The position numbers and the translations under genes are program-made. Of a stretch of 64,000 nt of DNA, positions 8,854 through 17,302 are shown piece after piece. Under the pieces are notes generated by a model, which was given only the letters and a program-made list of their open reading frames with translations, was not told where the DNA came from and made no database searches. Source of the stretch: Myxococcus qinghaiensis (lineage in GTDB: Bacteria; Myxococcota; Myxococcia; Myxococcales; Myxococcaceae); NCBI RefSeq assembly GCF_024198215.1, contig NZ_JAKCFA010000006.1, forward strand, positions 372,001 through 436,000, written 5' to 3'. The stretch's first letter is position 1; each line of letters opens with the position of its first letter.

Positions 8854-9119
8854 GGGGCGCCGACCTTTGGGGAGGAATGACTCGGAGCCGTCATTCAGCA
8901 AGGGGTGTGCCGCGCCTTTCCTCCTCCGTCGCCTCCGCTGGCGGCTCCCCGCGGACCAGCGGCCTCTCGCCTGGAGAGGTGCTCTCCACGAGGGCTGCGT
9001 TCGCGGCAGACGCCAGTGCGTCCTCATGGCACGCGGTGATGCGTGTCTGTCGTTGAGGGCGTTCAGGTAGAGTTCCTCACGCCTGACAGGGCGGGACTGG
9101 CAGCTGGCGCGAGGAATGA

Positions 9120-9893
9120 ATGGCGATGGGACACTTCGACGTCGCGGGGAAGGTGGCGCTCATCACCGGCGCCTCACGTGGGCTGGGCAGACACTTCGCC
9201 TTCATGCTGGCCCGTCAGGGCGTGGCCACGGCCCTGGCGGCGCGCGACACGGAAGCCCTGTCGGGCGTGGCGCGGACCATCCAGGCCGAGGGTGGCAAGG
9301 CCCTGGTGGTTCCGCTCGACGTGACGGACTCGCGCCGGGTGCGCGCCGCGCGCGAGGAGGTGGAGGCCGGACTGGGGCCTCTCTCCATCCTGGTCAACAA
9401 CGCCGGCACGGTGGATGCGCTCCCCTGGAACGAGCAGGACGAGGCCGAGTGGGACCGGGTGATGGACACCAACCTCAAGGGCGTCTGGTTGATGGCGCAG
9501 GAGACGGCGCGCCACCTCATCCGCCACGGCCGAGGAGGCACCCTCATCAACGTCTCCTCCATCCTCGGCAGCGTGGTGGAGAAGGGGCTGCCCGCCTATT
9601 GCGCCTCGAAGGCGGGCGTCAATCACCTGACCCGAGCACTCGCCGTCGACCTGGCGCCGCATGGCATCCGCGTCAATGCATTGGCGCCCGGCTACTTCGA
9701 GACGGACCTCAACCGGGAGTTCCTCGCCACCGCGGAGGGCCGGGCCATGGTGGAGCGCATCCCCCAGCGGCGCACCGGTCACTTCGAGGAGCTGGATGGG
9801 CCCCTGCTGCTGCTCGCTTCAGAGGCCTCTCGCTACATGACGGGGAGCGTGCTCACCGTGGATGGTGGCCACACCAACGTCTCCGCGGGATAG
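9120..9893 (+). CDS. SDR-family NAD(P)-dependent oxidoreductase
   Basis: 257 aa classical short-chain dehydrogenase. It shows the TGASRGLG cofactor motif (about residues 17-24), NNAG, the catalytic Ser in INVSS, YCASK (catalytic Tyr and Lys) and the C-terminal TGSVLTVDGGH typical of FabG-like enzymes. ATG 9120 follows GAGGA. It probably reduces a carbonyl or oxidises a secondary alcohol in the cytoplasm; the substrate cannot be inferred from neighbours, which are unrelated. Confidence 0.92.
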   Translation: MAMGHFDVAGKVALITGASRGLGRHFAFMLARQGVATALAARDTEALSGVARTIQAEGGKALVVPLDVTDSRRVRAAREEVEAGLGPLSILVNNAGTVDALPWNEQDEAEWDRVMDTNLKGVWLMAQETARHLIRHGRGGTLINVSSILGSVVEKGLPAYCASKAGVNHLTRALAVDLAPHGIRVNALAPGYFETDLNREFLATAEGRAMVERIPQRRTGHFEELDGPLLLLASEASRYMTGSVLTVDGGHTNVSAG

Positions 9894-10090
9894 ACAGTCC
9901 ATCGTCCACCCGCGCCCCACATGGTGAAAGGTGAGCCTCGGCGGGCTGGGACGCAGCCGCGTTCCCGGAGGACGCGAATCCGATGACTCGCGCCGTGTCT
10001 CCCCATGGGCGCTCACGCGGTATGCCACTTGCTCTCGCACTCCTTCTTACGCCCAGGCAACAAGCTGCCCAGGCTCAGCCGAGGAGCCCC

Positions 10091-11068
10091 ATGCCAGATC
10101 CAAAACTGCAAGAGGAGCAGCGCCGCAGAGCCCTGGAAGCCTACGAGCGACGCGCCACCGCGCAGCGCGAGCGGGGCATGCCCCGGCTGCGACACGAGCG
10201 GGAACAGCGGGAGCTCGCGGCGGAGATGGCCTTCGACTTCAAGCTCATCTCCCTGTCGAAACAGCAGCGGTATGACCTGCTGGGGCCCGCCCAGAAATGG
10301 CGCGAGCACATCGACGGCCGCCATCAGCACTGGGGTGAGAATGTCTACATCAGGGGGCATCACCGACTTCACCAGGATCCCCACGCCCGGCCCCAGGACG
10401 TCGCCGACCCTGAGTACAACGCCAGGATGATGAACGCGGACCGCTTCGTCAGCTCGACCTTCAACTTCGGCAACTTCGACAGGGAGGCCTACGCCAGGCT
10501 CCATGGACTCGTCTCCAGGGACCAGTACGATTTTGGCGCCCAACCCCGTGTCGGAGAGCTCACGCTCACGTTCAACCAACTCCATGACAGCGCCCAGGAG
10601 TTGATGGATGAGCACGACCCCTTCATCGCGCGGATCGACATCTCCACTCCCGGGACATGCCGCATCGTCCTCGCGGCGGTCAAAAACCCCTTGGAGGAGG
10701 TCGACAGGCTCCTCCGGGAGCACTACCAGGCCATGCGCTTCGTCTTCGACCCGGATGAGGCGTTGCTCAGCGTGGCTCGAACGCACAAGGCGCTGGAGAA
10801 CCTTCATGCCTACGTGGACTACAACACCCGCACCAACCGCCTGGTGTTGAACCGGCTGCTGGTCGATGCGGGCCTCACCCCCTCGGTCCTCGACAGCCCG
10901 CTGAACGTCCATCACATGACCCTGCCCCACTGGGTGGAACACATCCGTGAAGGACAGAAGGTCTGGCAGAAGCTCGTCACTGAGACGGGCAACCTGGACG
11001 CGCCGGATGCGGCGTGGGTGGACTTCAACCGTGAGCAGGTCCTGAGGAGGCGCTTGGGCCTGCTTTAG
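10091..11068 (+). CDS. Fic/Fido-fold protein (putative AMP/NMP transferase)
   Basis: 325 aa from ATG 10091, which has GAGGAG four bases upstream. An in-frame ATG at 9983 also has GGAGG, but the 36 codons between are rich in A/T third positions, unlike the gene. The frame holds HAYVDYNTRTNR (His about 239) followed by LVLNRLLVDAGLTP. This aligns with the Fic motif HxFx(D/E)GNGRxxR and its following helix, keeping His, Asp, Asn and both Arg while replacing two glycines. The N-terminal ~100 residues are charged and helical. Known Fic proteins transfer AMP or other phosphate groups to proteins. No inhibitory helix motif or antitoxin gene is evident. The 3' end overlaps a minus-strand gene by 44 bp. 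Confidence 0.7.
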   Translation: MPDPKLQEEQRRRALEAYERRATAQRERGMPRLRHEREQRELAAEMAFDFKLISLSKQQRYDLLGPAQKWREHIDGRHQHWGENVYIRGHHRLHQDPHARPQDVADPEYNARMMNADRFVSSTFNFGNFDREAYARLHGLVSRDQYDFGAQPRVGELTLTFNQLHDSAQELMDEHDPFIARIDISTPGTCRIVLAAVKNPLEEVDRLLREHYQAMRFVFDPDEALLSVARTHKALENLHAYVDYNTRTNRLVLNRLLVDAGLTPSVLDSPLNVHHMTLPHWVEHIREGQKVWQKLVTETGNLDAPDAAWVDFNREQVLRRRLGLL

Positions 11069-11327
11069 TCCGGGACCTCGTGGCCTCCGGCTCCAACCCA
11101 CTCCCGCGAACCTGGGGCGGAAGGGCGAAGCGGGCGACCTCGACGTCCCGCTCCTTGCGCGGGTCGATGCCTTCGTCCTTGAAGCGCTGGAGGACCACCA
11201 GCGCCTGGCCCTTGCGCACCAGCTTCACGTCCGAGCCCCCGCCAGCCCACCAGACGCTGAAGGCCTGCGTCATGTCCTGGGGCACCTCGCCATTGGAGAA
11301 CTTCCCCACCTCCCGAGCGTCATGGAC
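11025..11327 (-). CDS. Small hypothetical protein
   Basis: The frame continues upstream to 11399, but G/C-rich third positions begin near 11315, so a GTG at 11327 or 11309, or ATG 11273, is the probable start. Coding-like sequence runs through DVKLVRKGQALVVLQRFKDE and VEVARFALPP; the last ~30 codons are less convincing and overlap the Fic-like gene tail. No family is recognised. About 80-100 aa, no signal peptide. It is divergent from the membrane protein at 11429. Confidence 0.5.
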   Translation of the reverse strand, partial: VHDAREVGKFSNGEVPQDMTQAFSVWWAGGGSDVKLVRKGQALVVLQRFKDEGIDPRKERDVEVARFALPPQVRGSGLEPEATRSRTKAGPSASSGPAHG

Positions 11328-11428
11328 ACCGCTGGAATGCCCAGCCTCGCGACAGCCCGACATGCTCCTGGTCTCCGTCCTATGCTCCGCGTGGAGCAAC
11401 CCGAGTACATGGCGAGGAGTCGAACGAA

Positions 11429-11980
11429 GTGAACGGTCCGGACAGTGGGATGGCGATCGCGGTGTTGCTGGGCATGTTGCTGCTGCTGGTGATGGGCGGT
11501 GGCGTCGGCCTTGGCCTCACCCTGCTCCTCAAGAAGCTCTTCAAGTTCACGACGCCCGTGGCCATTGGCGTGGGAGTCGTGTTGCTGGTGGTCGGCGCGG
11601 TGGGGCTCTTCGCGGTGGTGTTCGATGACCTGACCGCCAGCTGGTGGGAGGCGCGCACCGCGAAGACCATCCACTTCACCGTGCCCAAGGGCTTCAACGG
11701 CCAGCTGCGCCTGGTGTTCGACCCGACGGGCCCCTCCGTCACCGAGGTGAACGGCAAGCTCGAGGTGAAGGTCAGCGGCGCCAAGGCCCAGAAGGTGAAG
11801 GCCGGCCTGGGGCTGGAGAACGACTACGCCGAGGTCGAAGCCCATGACACCGAGGGCACACGGGTCGACGTGTTCCTCGACTCGAGCGGCCAGCGCGACG
11901 GTTTCAAGTACCGCGGGTTCTGGTTCGGCGACCAGGCCGGACGGACATACGACGACTCGCCCATCGTCCTGCCGGAGTGA
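11429..11980 (+). CDS. Two-TM membrane protein with extracytoplasmic beta domain
   Basis: 183 aa from GTG 11429. Two hydrophobic segments (about residues 8-33 and 43-66) separated by LLKKLFKFT form a hairpin anchor. The remaining ~115 residues are beta-rich and soluble (IHFTVPKGFNGQLRLVF, VNGKLEVKVSG, FKYRGFWFGDQAG). No catalytic motif or named family is seen. The topology suggests the C-terminal domain is outside the membrane. A stand-alone gene upstream of a peroxiredoxin with about 200 bp between. Confidence 0.7.
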   Translation: MNGPDSGMAIAVLLGMLLLLVMGGGVGLGLTLLLKKLFKFTTPVAIGVGVVLLVVGAVGLFAVVFDDLTASWWEARTAKTIHFTVPKGFNGQLRLVFDPTGPSVTEVNGKLEVKVSGAKAQKVKAGLGLENDYAEVEAHDTEGTRVDVFLDSSGQRDGFKYRGFWFGDQAGRTYDDSPIVLPE

Positions 11981-12184
11981 GGCGGGGGACGCTCAACACT
12001 ACTTAACACCCCATGGACTCCAACCATGCGATGGAGGACGCGCCCCCCTCGGGGACTCGGGAAGGACACAGTCCCGACGTCGAGGGGCCAACGGGTGGCG
12101 GCATGCGGGGAAACGGTTCCCGGACTCGCTCGGAAAACGTGGTACCGGTGGACCGTCGCGGCCACCAGCAAGGGAGCTGTCGGA

Positions 12185-12661
12185 ATGCTCGCCATCGGAG
12201 ACCTCGCGCCGGACTTCGCCGCCACGGACTGCCATGGCGCGCCCCTGAGCCTGTCCGCGCTCCGGGGCCGCCGGGTCGTCCTCTTCTTCTTCCCCAAGGC
12301 CTTCACGCTCGGCTGCACCATCGAGAACCGGGCGTTCAGGGACAACCACCACCGCCTCCAGGCCCTGGGCGCGGAGCTGGTGGGCGTGTCGGTGGACACG
12401 CAGCGCACCCAGTGCGCCTTCGCGCAGAAGGAAGACATCCACTTCACCCTGCTCGGAGACCCGGACCGGGTCATCAGCCGGGCCTATGACGTGCTCTGGC
12501 CCGTGCTCCGGGTGGACCGCCGCGTCACCTTCATCATCGGCCCCGACGGCCGCATCGAGGACATCATCCGCCACGAGGTGCGCGTGTACCGCCACCTGGA
12601 CGACGTCCTGCGCTACCTCGAGTCCACCCCGCTCCCCATCCCCTACGACACGGCCGCCTGA
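12185..12661 (+). CDS. Peroxiredoxin (AhpC/TSA family, BCP-like)
   Basis: 158 aa from ATG 12185, with GGAG upstream; the longer frame from 12026 adds unlike sequence. FFFPKAFTLGCTIE (about residues 34-47) carries the PxxxTxxC active site with peroxidatic Cys44, followed by the conserved GVSVD and FTLLGDPD segments. It reduces peroxides in the cytoplasm using thioredoxin-like donors. A second Cys in RTQCAFAQ could resolve the sulfenate, but the mechanism class is unproven. Confidence 0.9.
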   Translation: MLAIGDLAPDFAATDCHGAPLSLSALRGRRVVLFFFPKAFTLGCTIENRAFRDNHHRLQALGAELVGVSVDTQRTQCAFAQKEDIHFTLLGDPDRVISRAYDVLWPVLRVDRRVTFIIGPDGRIEDIIRHEVRVYRHLDDVLRYLESTPLPIPYDTAA

Positions 12662-12672
12662 GGGCCCGGGCG

Positions 12673-13251
12673 TCAAAACCAGGAGCAGTGGTACTCGCAG
12701 TGGGAGGCGCCCCGGGCGCGGCACATCGGGTGCGTGATTCGCGGCGCCAGGCCCCCCGACAGCTCGATGGCGCGCTCGTGCCAGCCGATGATGGTGAGGC
12801 AGTCCGCCTCCGTGACGTTCTCCGCGCTGAAGGTGCGCAGCACCGCGGACCGGGGGCCCGTCCATTCGTACGTGCGCGAGCCCACCGCGTAATAGAACCG
12901 GTAGATGCGCGCCGCCTGACTCAAGAGGAAGTGTGGCTCCCCCGCCCTCACGAAGGTCTGCTGGGGGCCGTTCAGCGACTCGTCCGCGGACGCACGTCCC
13001 ATGTCGATGAAGGCCCGGCCCTCGTCCTCCGGCGACAGCACCTCCGCGATGGCCGTGTCCAGCCGCAGGTTCAGCTCCAGCGGATACCAGGCCACCGGCA
13101 ATATCGACTTGCGCAGCAGCGCCTGGTCAGACGGAGGCAGCCGCCCGAGGACTTCGTCGACGCGAATCTGCCCGCCGTGTCGGCGCAGCATGTTCAGCCG
13201 CGATATGAGCACGCCCCCCTTGATGCGAGAGCCCGAGCCTTCCAGAACCAT
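12673..13251 (-). CDS. TIGR02265 (DUF2378) family protein
   Basis: 192 aa from ATG 13251. It shows the pattern of this myxobacterial family: an N-terminal GxRIKGGVLISRL..., a middle YPLELNLRLD, and a C-terminal FYYAVGSRTYEWTGPRS...ITHPMCRARGASHCEYHCSWF ending. The family is typically about 180-210 aa with multiple paralogues per genome and no proven function; the C-terminal Cys/His cluster resembles that of 4-vinyl-reductase-like domains. A second paralogue lies at 26.8 kb. Convergent with the peroxiredoxin. Confidence 0.85.
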   Translation of the reverse strand: MVLEGSGSRIKGGVLISRLNMLRRHGGQIRVDEVLGRLPPSDQALLRKSILPVAWYPLELNLRLDTAIAEVLSPEDEGRAFIDMGRASADESLNGPQQTFVRAGEPHFLLSQAARIYRFYYAVGSRTYEWTGPRSAVLRTFSAENVTEADCLTIIGWHERAIELSGGLAPRITHPMCRARGASHCEYHCSWF

Positions 13252-13431
13252 GAGAAGTCCGTGGGTTGCACCAGCCGCGGCCATTGTGACAGCGGCTCGG
13301 CGAACAGGGCAAATTGATGTCCCCACCAACTGTCGCCCAATTTGCTGTCATTTCCTGAGATTCTTGAATTCATGCGACACGGACAACCCGGTGAAAAATA
13401 ACCTGCGGCCGGCTCGGGTGTTGAAGGCGTC

Positions 13432-14067
13432 GTGAGCATCAGGGAGACAGGCGGCCGGGTGGTGGCGATGCCGTCTCGTCGGCTGGCCCTGGAGCGGGCG
13501 CCGGACGAGGTGCTCTGCCATGCCTTCCTGGACGGCGAGGAGGCGGCCTTCGAGGTGCTGGTGAGGCGGCACCGCGCGCTCGTCTTCTCGCTGGTGCGCC
13601 GCTACACGACGCGGCCCGAGGACGCGGCGGACCTGACGCAAGCGGCCTTCCTGCGCGCGCTGGAGGCCTCGCGCCGGGTGTTCGCGCGCTTCACGCCGGC
13701 GGGCCCGGCGCCCTTCCGTGCGTGGCTGGTGCGAATCGCCCTCAACCTGGCGAAGAACCACGCGCGGCACGGCCAGCGGTGGCGGCCGGTGCTGGTGGAA
13801 GCGGCGAATGACGAGGTGGCGGAGGCCCCTGGCGAGTCCGCGCAGGAAGGCCTGGAGCGGGCGGAGCGGGCGCGGCGGGTGCGCGAGGAGGTGCTGACGC
13901 TGCCCCGGCGCCAGCGCGAGGTGCTGACGCTGCGCGTGGACGCCGGGTTGGCGTTCAAGGACATCGCGGAGACGCTCGGCATCACCGAGAACAATGCGAA
14001 GGTGCAGTTCCACCATGCGGTGAAGCGCCTGAAGGCGCGGGTGGGCGAGCCCGAGGAGATGAGCTGA
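13432..14067 (+). CDS. ECF-type RNA polymerase sigma factor
   Basis: 211 aa from GTG 13432 (AAGG upstream; ATG 13468 is an alternative). Region 2 is visible as AFEVLVRRHRALVFSLVRRY...DAADLTQAAFLRAL, and region 4 as LPRRQREVLTLRVDAGLAFKDIAETLGI...VQFHHAVKRLKARV. It overlaps the downstream anti-sigma gene (TGATG), followed by an overlapping Spy-like gene. This is the usual order for an envelope-stress ECF cassette in which sigma is held by a zinc-finger anti-sigma factor. No -35/-10 could be assigned for its own promoter. Confidence 0.92.
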   Translation: MSIRETGGRVVAMPSRRLALERAPDEVLCHAFLDGEEAAFEVLVRRHRALVFSLVRRYTTRPEDAADLTQAAFLRALEASRRVFARFTPAGPAPFRAWLVRIALNLAKNHARHGQRWRPVLVEAANDEVAEAPGESAQEGLERAERARRVREEVLTLPRRQREVLTLRVDAGLAFKDIAETLGITENNAKVQFHHAVKRLKARVGEPEEMS

Positions 14068-14597
14068 TGGCTGCATGCCCTGACCAGGAAGCGCGGCTGG
14101 ATTCGCACGCCGCGGGGGCGCTGGACGCGTCGGAGACGGCTCCCCTGCTCCGACATCTGGAGTCGTGCGCGGGGTGCCGCGAGGCCTTCGCCGCGTCGGT
14201 GGAAATCCTGTCGCTGATGACATTGCCCGCGCCGACGACGGCGGAGAAGCTCGCCCAGGAGGCCGTGCCCGAGCGCGCGCTGGACACGTGGAAGCGAGAG
14301 CGCACGAGCCAGGCCCTGCGCCGGCGCACCGTGGGCTCGCTGGTGGCCGCCGCCGCGGCGGTGGCGGTGATGGTCCTGGTGCCAGGCCTTCCGCGGCCGT
14401 TGGCGCCGAGCACGCCGCCGGAGCCCAAGGACGCGCCGGTGGTGGAGGAGCTCGCCGTGGAAGCGCGCACGCTGGCGGACTTCGAGGCGTGGGCGGGGCT
14501 GGAGCCGCTGGAGTCCGGCGGCGAGCTGGAAGACGAAGAGGCCCTCGACGACGTCGCGGGCTGGGATGAGGAAGATCCGCTGGGAGAGATGCTGTGA
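14067..14597 (+). CDS. Zinc-finger anti-sigma factor (zf-HC2)
   Basis: 176 aa. The N-terminal ZAS motif LRHLESCAGC (HxxxCxxC, about residues 29-38) lies in the sigma-binding domain, and a single TM segment (SLVAAAAAVAVMVLV, about 91-107) leads to a ~65-residue acidic extracytoplasmic tail (EELAVEARTLADFEAW, EDEEALDDVAGWDEED). This is the layout of a membrane-anchored anti-sigma factor whose outer domain senses a signal. Its ATG overlaps the sigma stop, and its own stop overlaps the next gene's GTG. Confidence 0.9.
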   Translation: MAACPDQEARLDSHAAGALDASETAPLLRHLESCAGCREAFAASVEILSLMTLPAPTTAEKLAQEAVPERALDTWKRERTSQALRRRTVGSLVAAAAAVAVMVLVPGLPRPLAPSTPPEPKDAPVVEELAVEARTLADFEAWAGLEPLESGGELEDEEALDDVAGWDEEDPLGEML

Positions 14598-15115
14598 AGA
14601 CAATGACTCGCACGTCGTGGGTGGCGTTGACGGTGGTGCTCGTGCCCTTCCTGGCGCTGGCCCGGCCTGGCAACAAGGAGGGTGCGGAGCCCAGGCCTCG
14701 CGATGCCGAGCGGATGGAGCGCCTGGAGAAGCGGCTGCGGCTGCGGCAGGTGCTGACGTTGTCGGAGGCGCTGGAGCTGGACAACGCGCAGGCGCTGAAG
14801 ATGGAGGAGACGCTGCGCGGCTTCGACGAGAAGCGGCGCCCCTTGCGGGAGCAGGTGCGCGACGCGGCTCGCACGCTGCATCAGGCGGCGCGGGGCGACA
14901 GCGCGGCGCTGGCGCAGGTGGACGCCGCCGCGCAGCGTGCGTTCGAGGCGCGGGAGCGCATCGCGGCGTTGGACAGGGAGATGTACCAGGCGCTGGCCAA
15001 GGAGCTTGCTCCGGAGAAGCGGGCGAAGCTGGCGCTCGCCCTCGCGCGAGGGGGCCTCAAGTCCAAGAGCTTCTGGAAGAACGGCCCACCAGGGGACTCG
15101 CGGGGCGACGACTGA
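14594..15115 (+). CDS. Spy/CpxP/CnrX-like periplasmic protein
   Basis: 173 aa from GTG 14594, which overlaps the preceding stop (GTGA). A Sec signal (WVALTVVLVPFLALA) is followed by a nearly all-helical charged protein with an LTLSEALELDNAQAL segment resembling the LTxxQ-type repeat of Spy/CpxP proteins. Relatives act as periplasmic chaperones or metal/envelope-stress sensors that signal to ECF anti-sigma factors. Its position after sigma and anti-sigma suggests it is the sensor or a feedback component. No metal-ligand cluster is obvious. Confidence 0.8.
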   Translation: MKTMTRTSWVALTVVLVPFLALARPGNKEGAEPRPRDAERMERLEKRLRLRQVLTLSEALELDNAQALKMEETLRGFDEKRRPLREQVRDAARTLHQAARGDSAALAQVDAAAQRAFEARERIAALDREMYQALAKELAPEKRAKLALALARGGLKSKSFWKNGPPGDSRGDD

Positions 15116-15241
15116 CGCCCCACCCCGGGGATGAGACTGGGGTCTGGGACGGACAGGCAGTCGCCCTGGGGGCGACATGGGCCCCGTGCCTACCGTCAGG
15201 GAGCCGACGGCGCGTGGAGCGCCGCCACCGAGGAGGCTTCC

Positions 15242-15832
15242 ATGCGTCTACTGCCCCGACTCGCGCCCCTGTTGATGGGCCTGGCCCTCACGGCCTGCGC
15301 GAGCATCGACGTGAGCAGCAACTACGACCCCGGCGCCGTCCAGCAGCTCGACGCCTACAAGACCTATGCGTGGCTCCCACAGCCAGAGGGGAGTGACAAG
15401 CGCGTCTACAATCCCATCGTCGGTGGCGAGGTGCAGCGCGCGGCCGACGACTACCTGCAGTCCCACGGCTACCAGAAGGTGGGGATGGGGGATAACCCCG
15501 ACTTCCTCATCGGCTGGCATGGGGCCATCGACAACAAGATTGAAGCGGACACCGTCAACTCGTACTACGGCTATCCCTACGACCCGATGTGGGACCCGTT
15601 CTACGGCGGTGGGCCCGTCGTCATGGCCGCGCCGGAGACGTATGTGCGGGAGTACGAGCAGGGCACCCTCCTGCTCGATATCGTCGACGCCCGGTCCAAG
15701 AAGCTCGTCTGGCGCGGGCAGGCGCAGTCGGAGATCGACGACAGCGCCAAGGCGGAGAAGCAGCAGTCGAAAATCACCAAGGCCGTGACGAAGATGCTGG
15801 AGCGCTTCCCGCCGAAGCCGGGCAAGAAGTGA
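15242..15832 (+). CDS. DUF4136 lipoprotein
   Basis: 196 aa from ATG 15242, with GAGGAGG upstream. The signal MRLLPRLAPLLMGLALTAC ends in lipobox LTAC. The mature part has the DUF4136 features: a DVSSNYDP start, a FKTYAWLP-like YKTYAWLP, and a final strand-rich LLDIVDARSKKLVWRGQAQSEI followed by a helical AVTKMLERFPPKPG. Function unknown; these are probably outer-membrane-anchored. Located 126 bp after the Spy-like gene, so co-transcription with the ECF cassette is possible. A strong hairpin follows. Confidence 0.9.
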   Translation: MRLLPRLAPLLMGLALTACASIDVSSNYDPGAVQQLDAYKTYAWLPQPEGSDKRVYNPIVGGEVQRAADDYLQSHGYQKVGMGDNPDFLIGWHGAIDNKIEADTVNSYYGYPYDPMWDPFYGGGPVVMAAPETYVREYEQGTLLLDIVDARSKKLVWRGQAQSEIDDSAKAEKQQSKITKAVTKMLERFPPKPGKK

Positions 15833-15843
15833 CGTGCGGGGTT

Positions 15844-15889
15844 CGTGTCCGGCGCCACCGACGTATGGGAGCGTCAGGCGCCGGACACG
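15844..15889 (+). terminator. Long hairpin after the DUF4136 gene
   Basis: A perfect 13-bp inverted repeat (CGTGTCCGGCGCC at 15844-15856, GGCGCCGGACACG at 15877-15889) begins 12 bp after the stop. The 20-nt interior holds a further GACG/CGTC pair (15860-15863 with 15872-15875). Confidence 0.65.
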
Positions 15890-15949
15890 GGCTTGTCCCC
15901 GGAGCAGAGTCGTCGCGGCGAGCGGGAGTGAGCAGCTTGCGCGGGCTCC

Positions 15950-17092
15950 ATGTCCCGCCTCCGCCGCATCGCCGGCTGCCTCTTGCTGCTCGCGTGCCTT
16001 GACGGCTGCTCCGTCTCCGCGCCGCGCTCGGAGCTGGTGCGACGCGTGGGCCGCTCCGACTTGTCGGTGGCGGCGCTGCGCATCCGGGTGCGGGACATGG
16101 CGCGGCGCTTCTCCGGGCTGCTGGAGATCTCCTCGGATGAAATCGCGGCGCGCTCAGGCTCCGAGTCCGTGCGCGAGGCGATGACCACGTTCAAAATCAA
16201 TTCCGTGCCGGCCATGCAGGCCGCGCTGCTCCAGCCCGACCCCGTGGCGGCGCTGGTGGATGCGTGGGCCCTGCTCGCGCAGCTCGAGCTCGCGCTGCCG
16301 GCGTGGGCCGTGAGCGCCGGTGCGACGCCGGAAGTGACGGCCAAGGCCGAGCGCATGTTGCGCGAGCAGGAGGCCGAGGTGGAGGCGCTGTGGAAGGACG
16401 TGTCCGGAAGGGAGGACACGTCCGCCGCGCACCAGCTCGTCCATGAGTGGGCCGCGAAGAACCCGCTCGTGGGCTCGCTCGTCGCGCGGGTGTCCACCGT
16501 GGGGCTGCTCGCGGACGTGACGTCGCAGTCAGGACTCAGCGCGAGGGCGACAGCGGGGGCGCTGGTGGAGGACGTGAGGGACCTCACGGCGCGCATGGAC
16601 CTCTATGCCGCGTCCCTGCCCCGCCAGGCCCGATGGCAGGTGGAGTCGATGGCGCAGGAGGCCCTCCAGATGCTCCCCGCGCAGGAAGCCATGAAGGACC
16701 TGGAGCGCGTGGTGGACACGCTGGACCAATTCGGAGGGCTGGCGGCGGGGACGCCCGCGCTGGTGGCCCGGGAGCGAGCCGCCGTGCTGAGCGCGCTCGA
16801 CGCGGGCAGGGAGGCGCTCCAGCGCTTCATCGAATCGGAGCGGCAGGCGCTCATGGTCGACGTGAGAGGAGAGCGGCAGGCCATCCTCTCGGCGCTCCAC
16901 ACCGAGCGCGTGGAGACGCTCCAGCAGGGCGAGCGCATGGGGTACGGACTGGTGGACCACGCCTTCCAGCGCGCGGCCATGCTCGTGGACCGCGTCTTCC
17001 TGTGGCTGCTCGGGCTGACGTTGCTGGGCGTGGTGGGCGCCATCGCCGTCGCATTCCTGCTCACGCGCGCATGGCGACGACGCCTGGGCTGA
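15950..17092 (+). CDS. Lipoprotein with helical domain and C-terminal TM segment
   Basis: 380 aa. An N-terminal lipoprotein signal (IAGCLLLLACLDGC) is followed by ~320 largely helical residues with heptad-like stretches (RERAAVLSALDAGREALQRFIESERQAL and the following repeats), then a C-terminal TM helix (FLWLLGLTLLGVVGAIAVAFLL, about 350-372) and a basic end RAWRRRLG. Being lipidated at one end and inserted at the other, it could bridge or line the inner membrane. The coiled-coil part loosely resembles chemoreceptor helices, but no signalling domain is present. Function unknown. Confidence 0.75.
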   Translation: MSRLRRIAGCLLLLACLDGCSVSAPRSELVRRVGRSDLSVAALRIRVRDMARRFSGLLEISSDEIAARSGSESVREAMTTFKINSVPAMQAALLQPDPVAALVDAWALLAQLELALPAWAVSAGATPEVTAKAERMLREQEAEVEALWKDVSGREDTSAAHQLVHEWAAKNPLVGSLVARVSTVGLLADVTSQSGLSARATAGALVEDVRDLTARMDLYAASLPRQARWQVESMAQEALQMLPAQEAMKDLERVVDTLDQFGGLAAGTPALVARERAAVLSALDAGREALQRFIESERQALMVDVRGERQAILSALHTERVETLQQGERMGYGLVDHAFQRAAMLVDRVFLWLLGLTLLGVVGAIAVAFLLTRAWRRRLG

Positions 17093-17189
17093 GCGTTGCG
17101 AAGCGGCAGCCACTTCAGCGCGGCCTGAGGCCCTGGCAGACCTCGCCAGCGCGGCGTCGACGCCTGGGCTGAGCGTCGCGCAGCGGCCT
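17078..17189 (+). repeat. Direct repeat of the lipoprotein gene's 3' end
   Basis: CGACGCCTGGGCTGAGCG occurs at 17078-17095, where it includes the last codons and stop of the lipoprotein gene, and again exactly at 17158-17175. Similarity continues about 12 bp further (TTGCGAAGCGGC versus TCGCGCAGCGGC). The 80-bp offset suggests a small tandem duplication that left a second stop-codon context in the spacer. The gap up to 17302 holds no gene. Confidence 0.65.
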
Positions 17190-17302
17190 CGACTCCTGCA
17201 CGCGGCCTCGACATCCTGACGCCTCCGGTTGACGAGCCTTGCCAATCTGTCAGGCGGGCCTCGCGCCGAAATTGGGAATCCCCTCTGTGCAGGGCGGGCT
17301 TC

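Noticed and set aside
9983..10090. Upstream ATG of the Fic-like gene giving a weak signal-like leader
   Set aside because: The extra 36 codons have many A/T third positions and the hydrophobic core is short; ATG 10091 has a better ribosome-binding site context.
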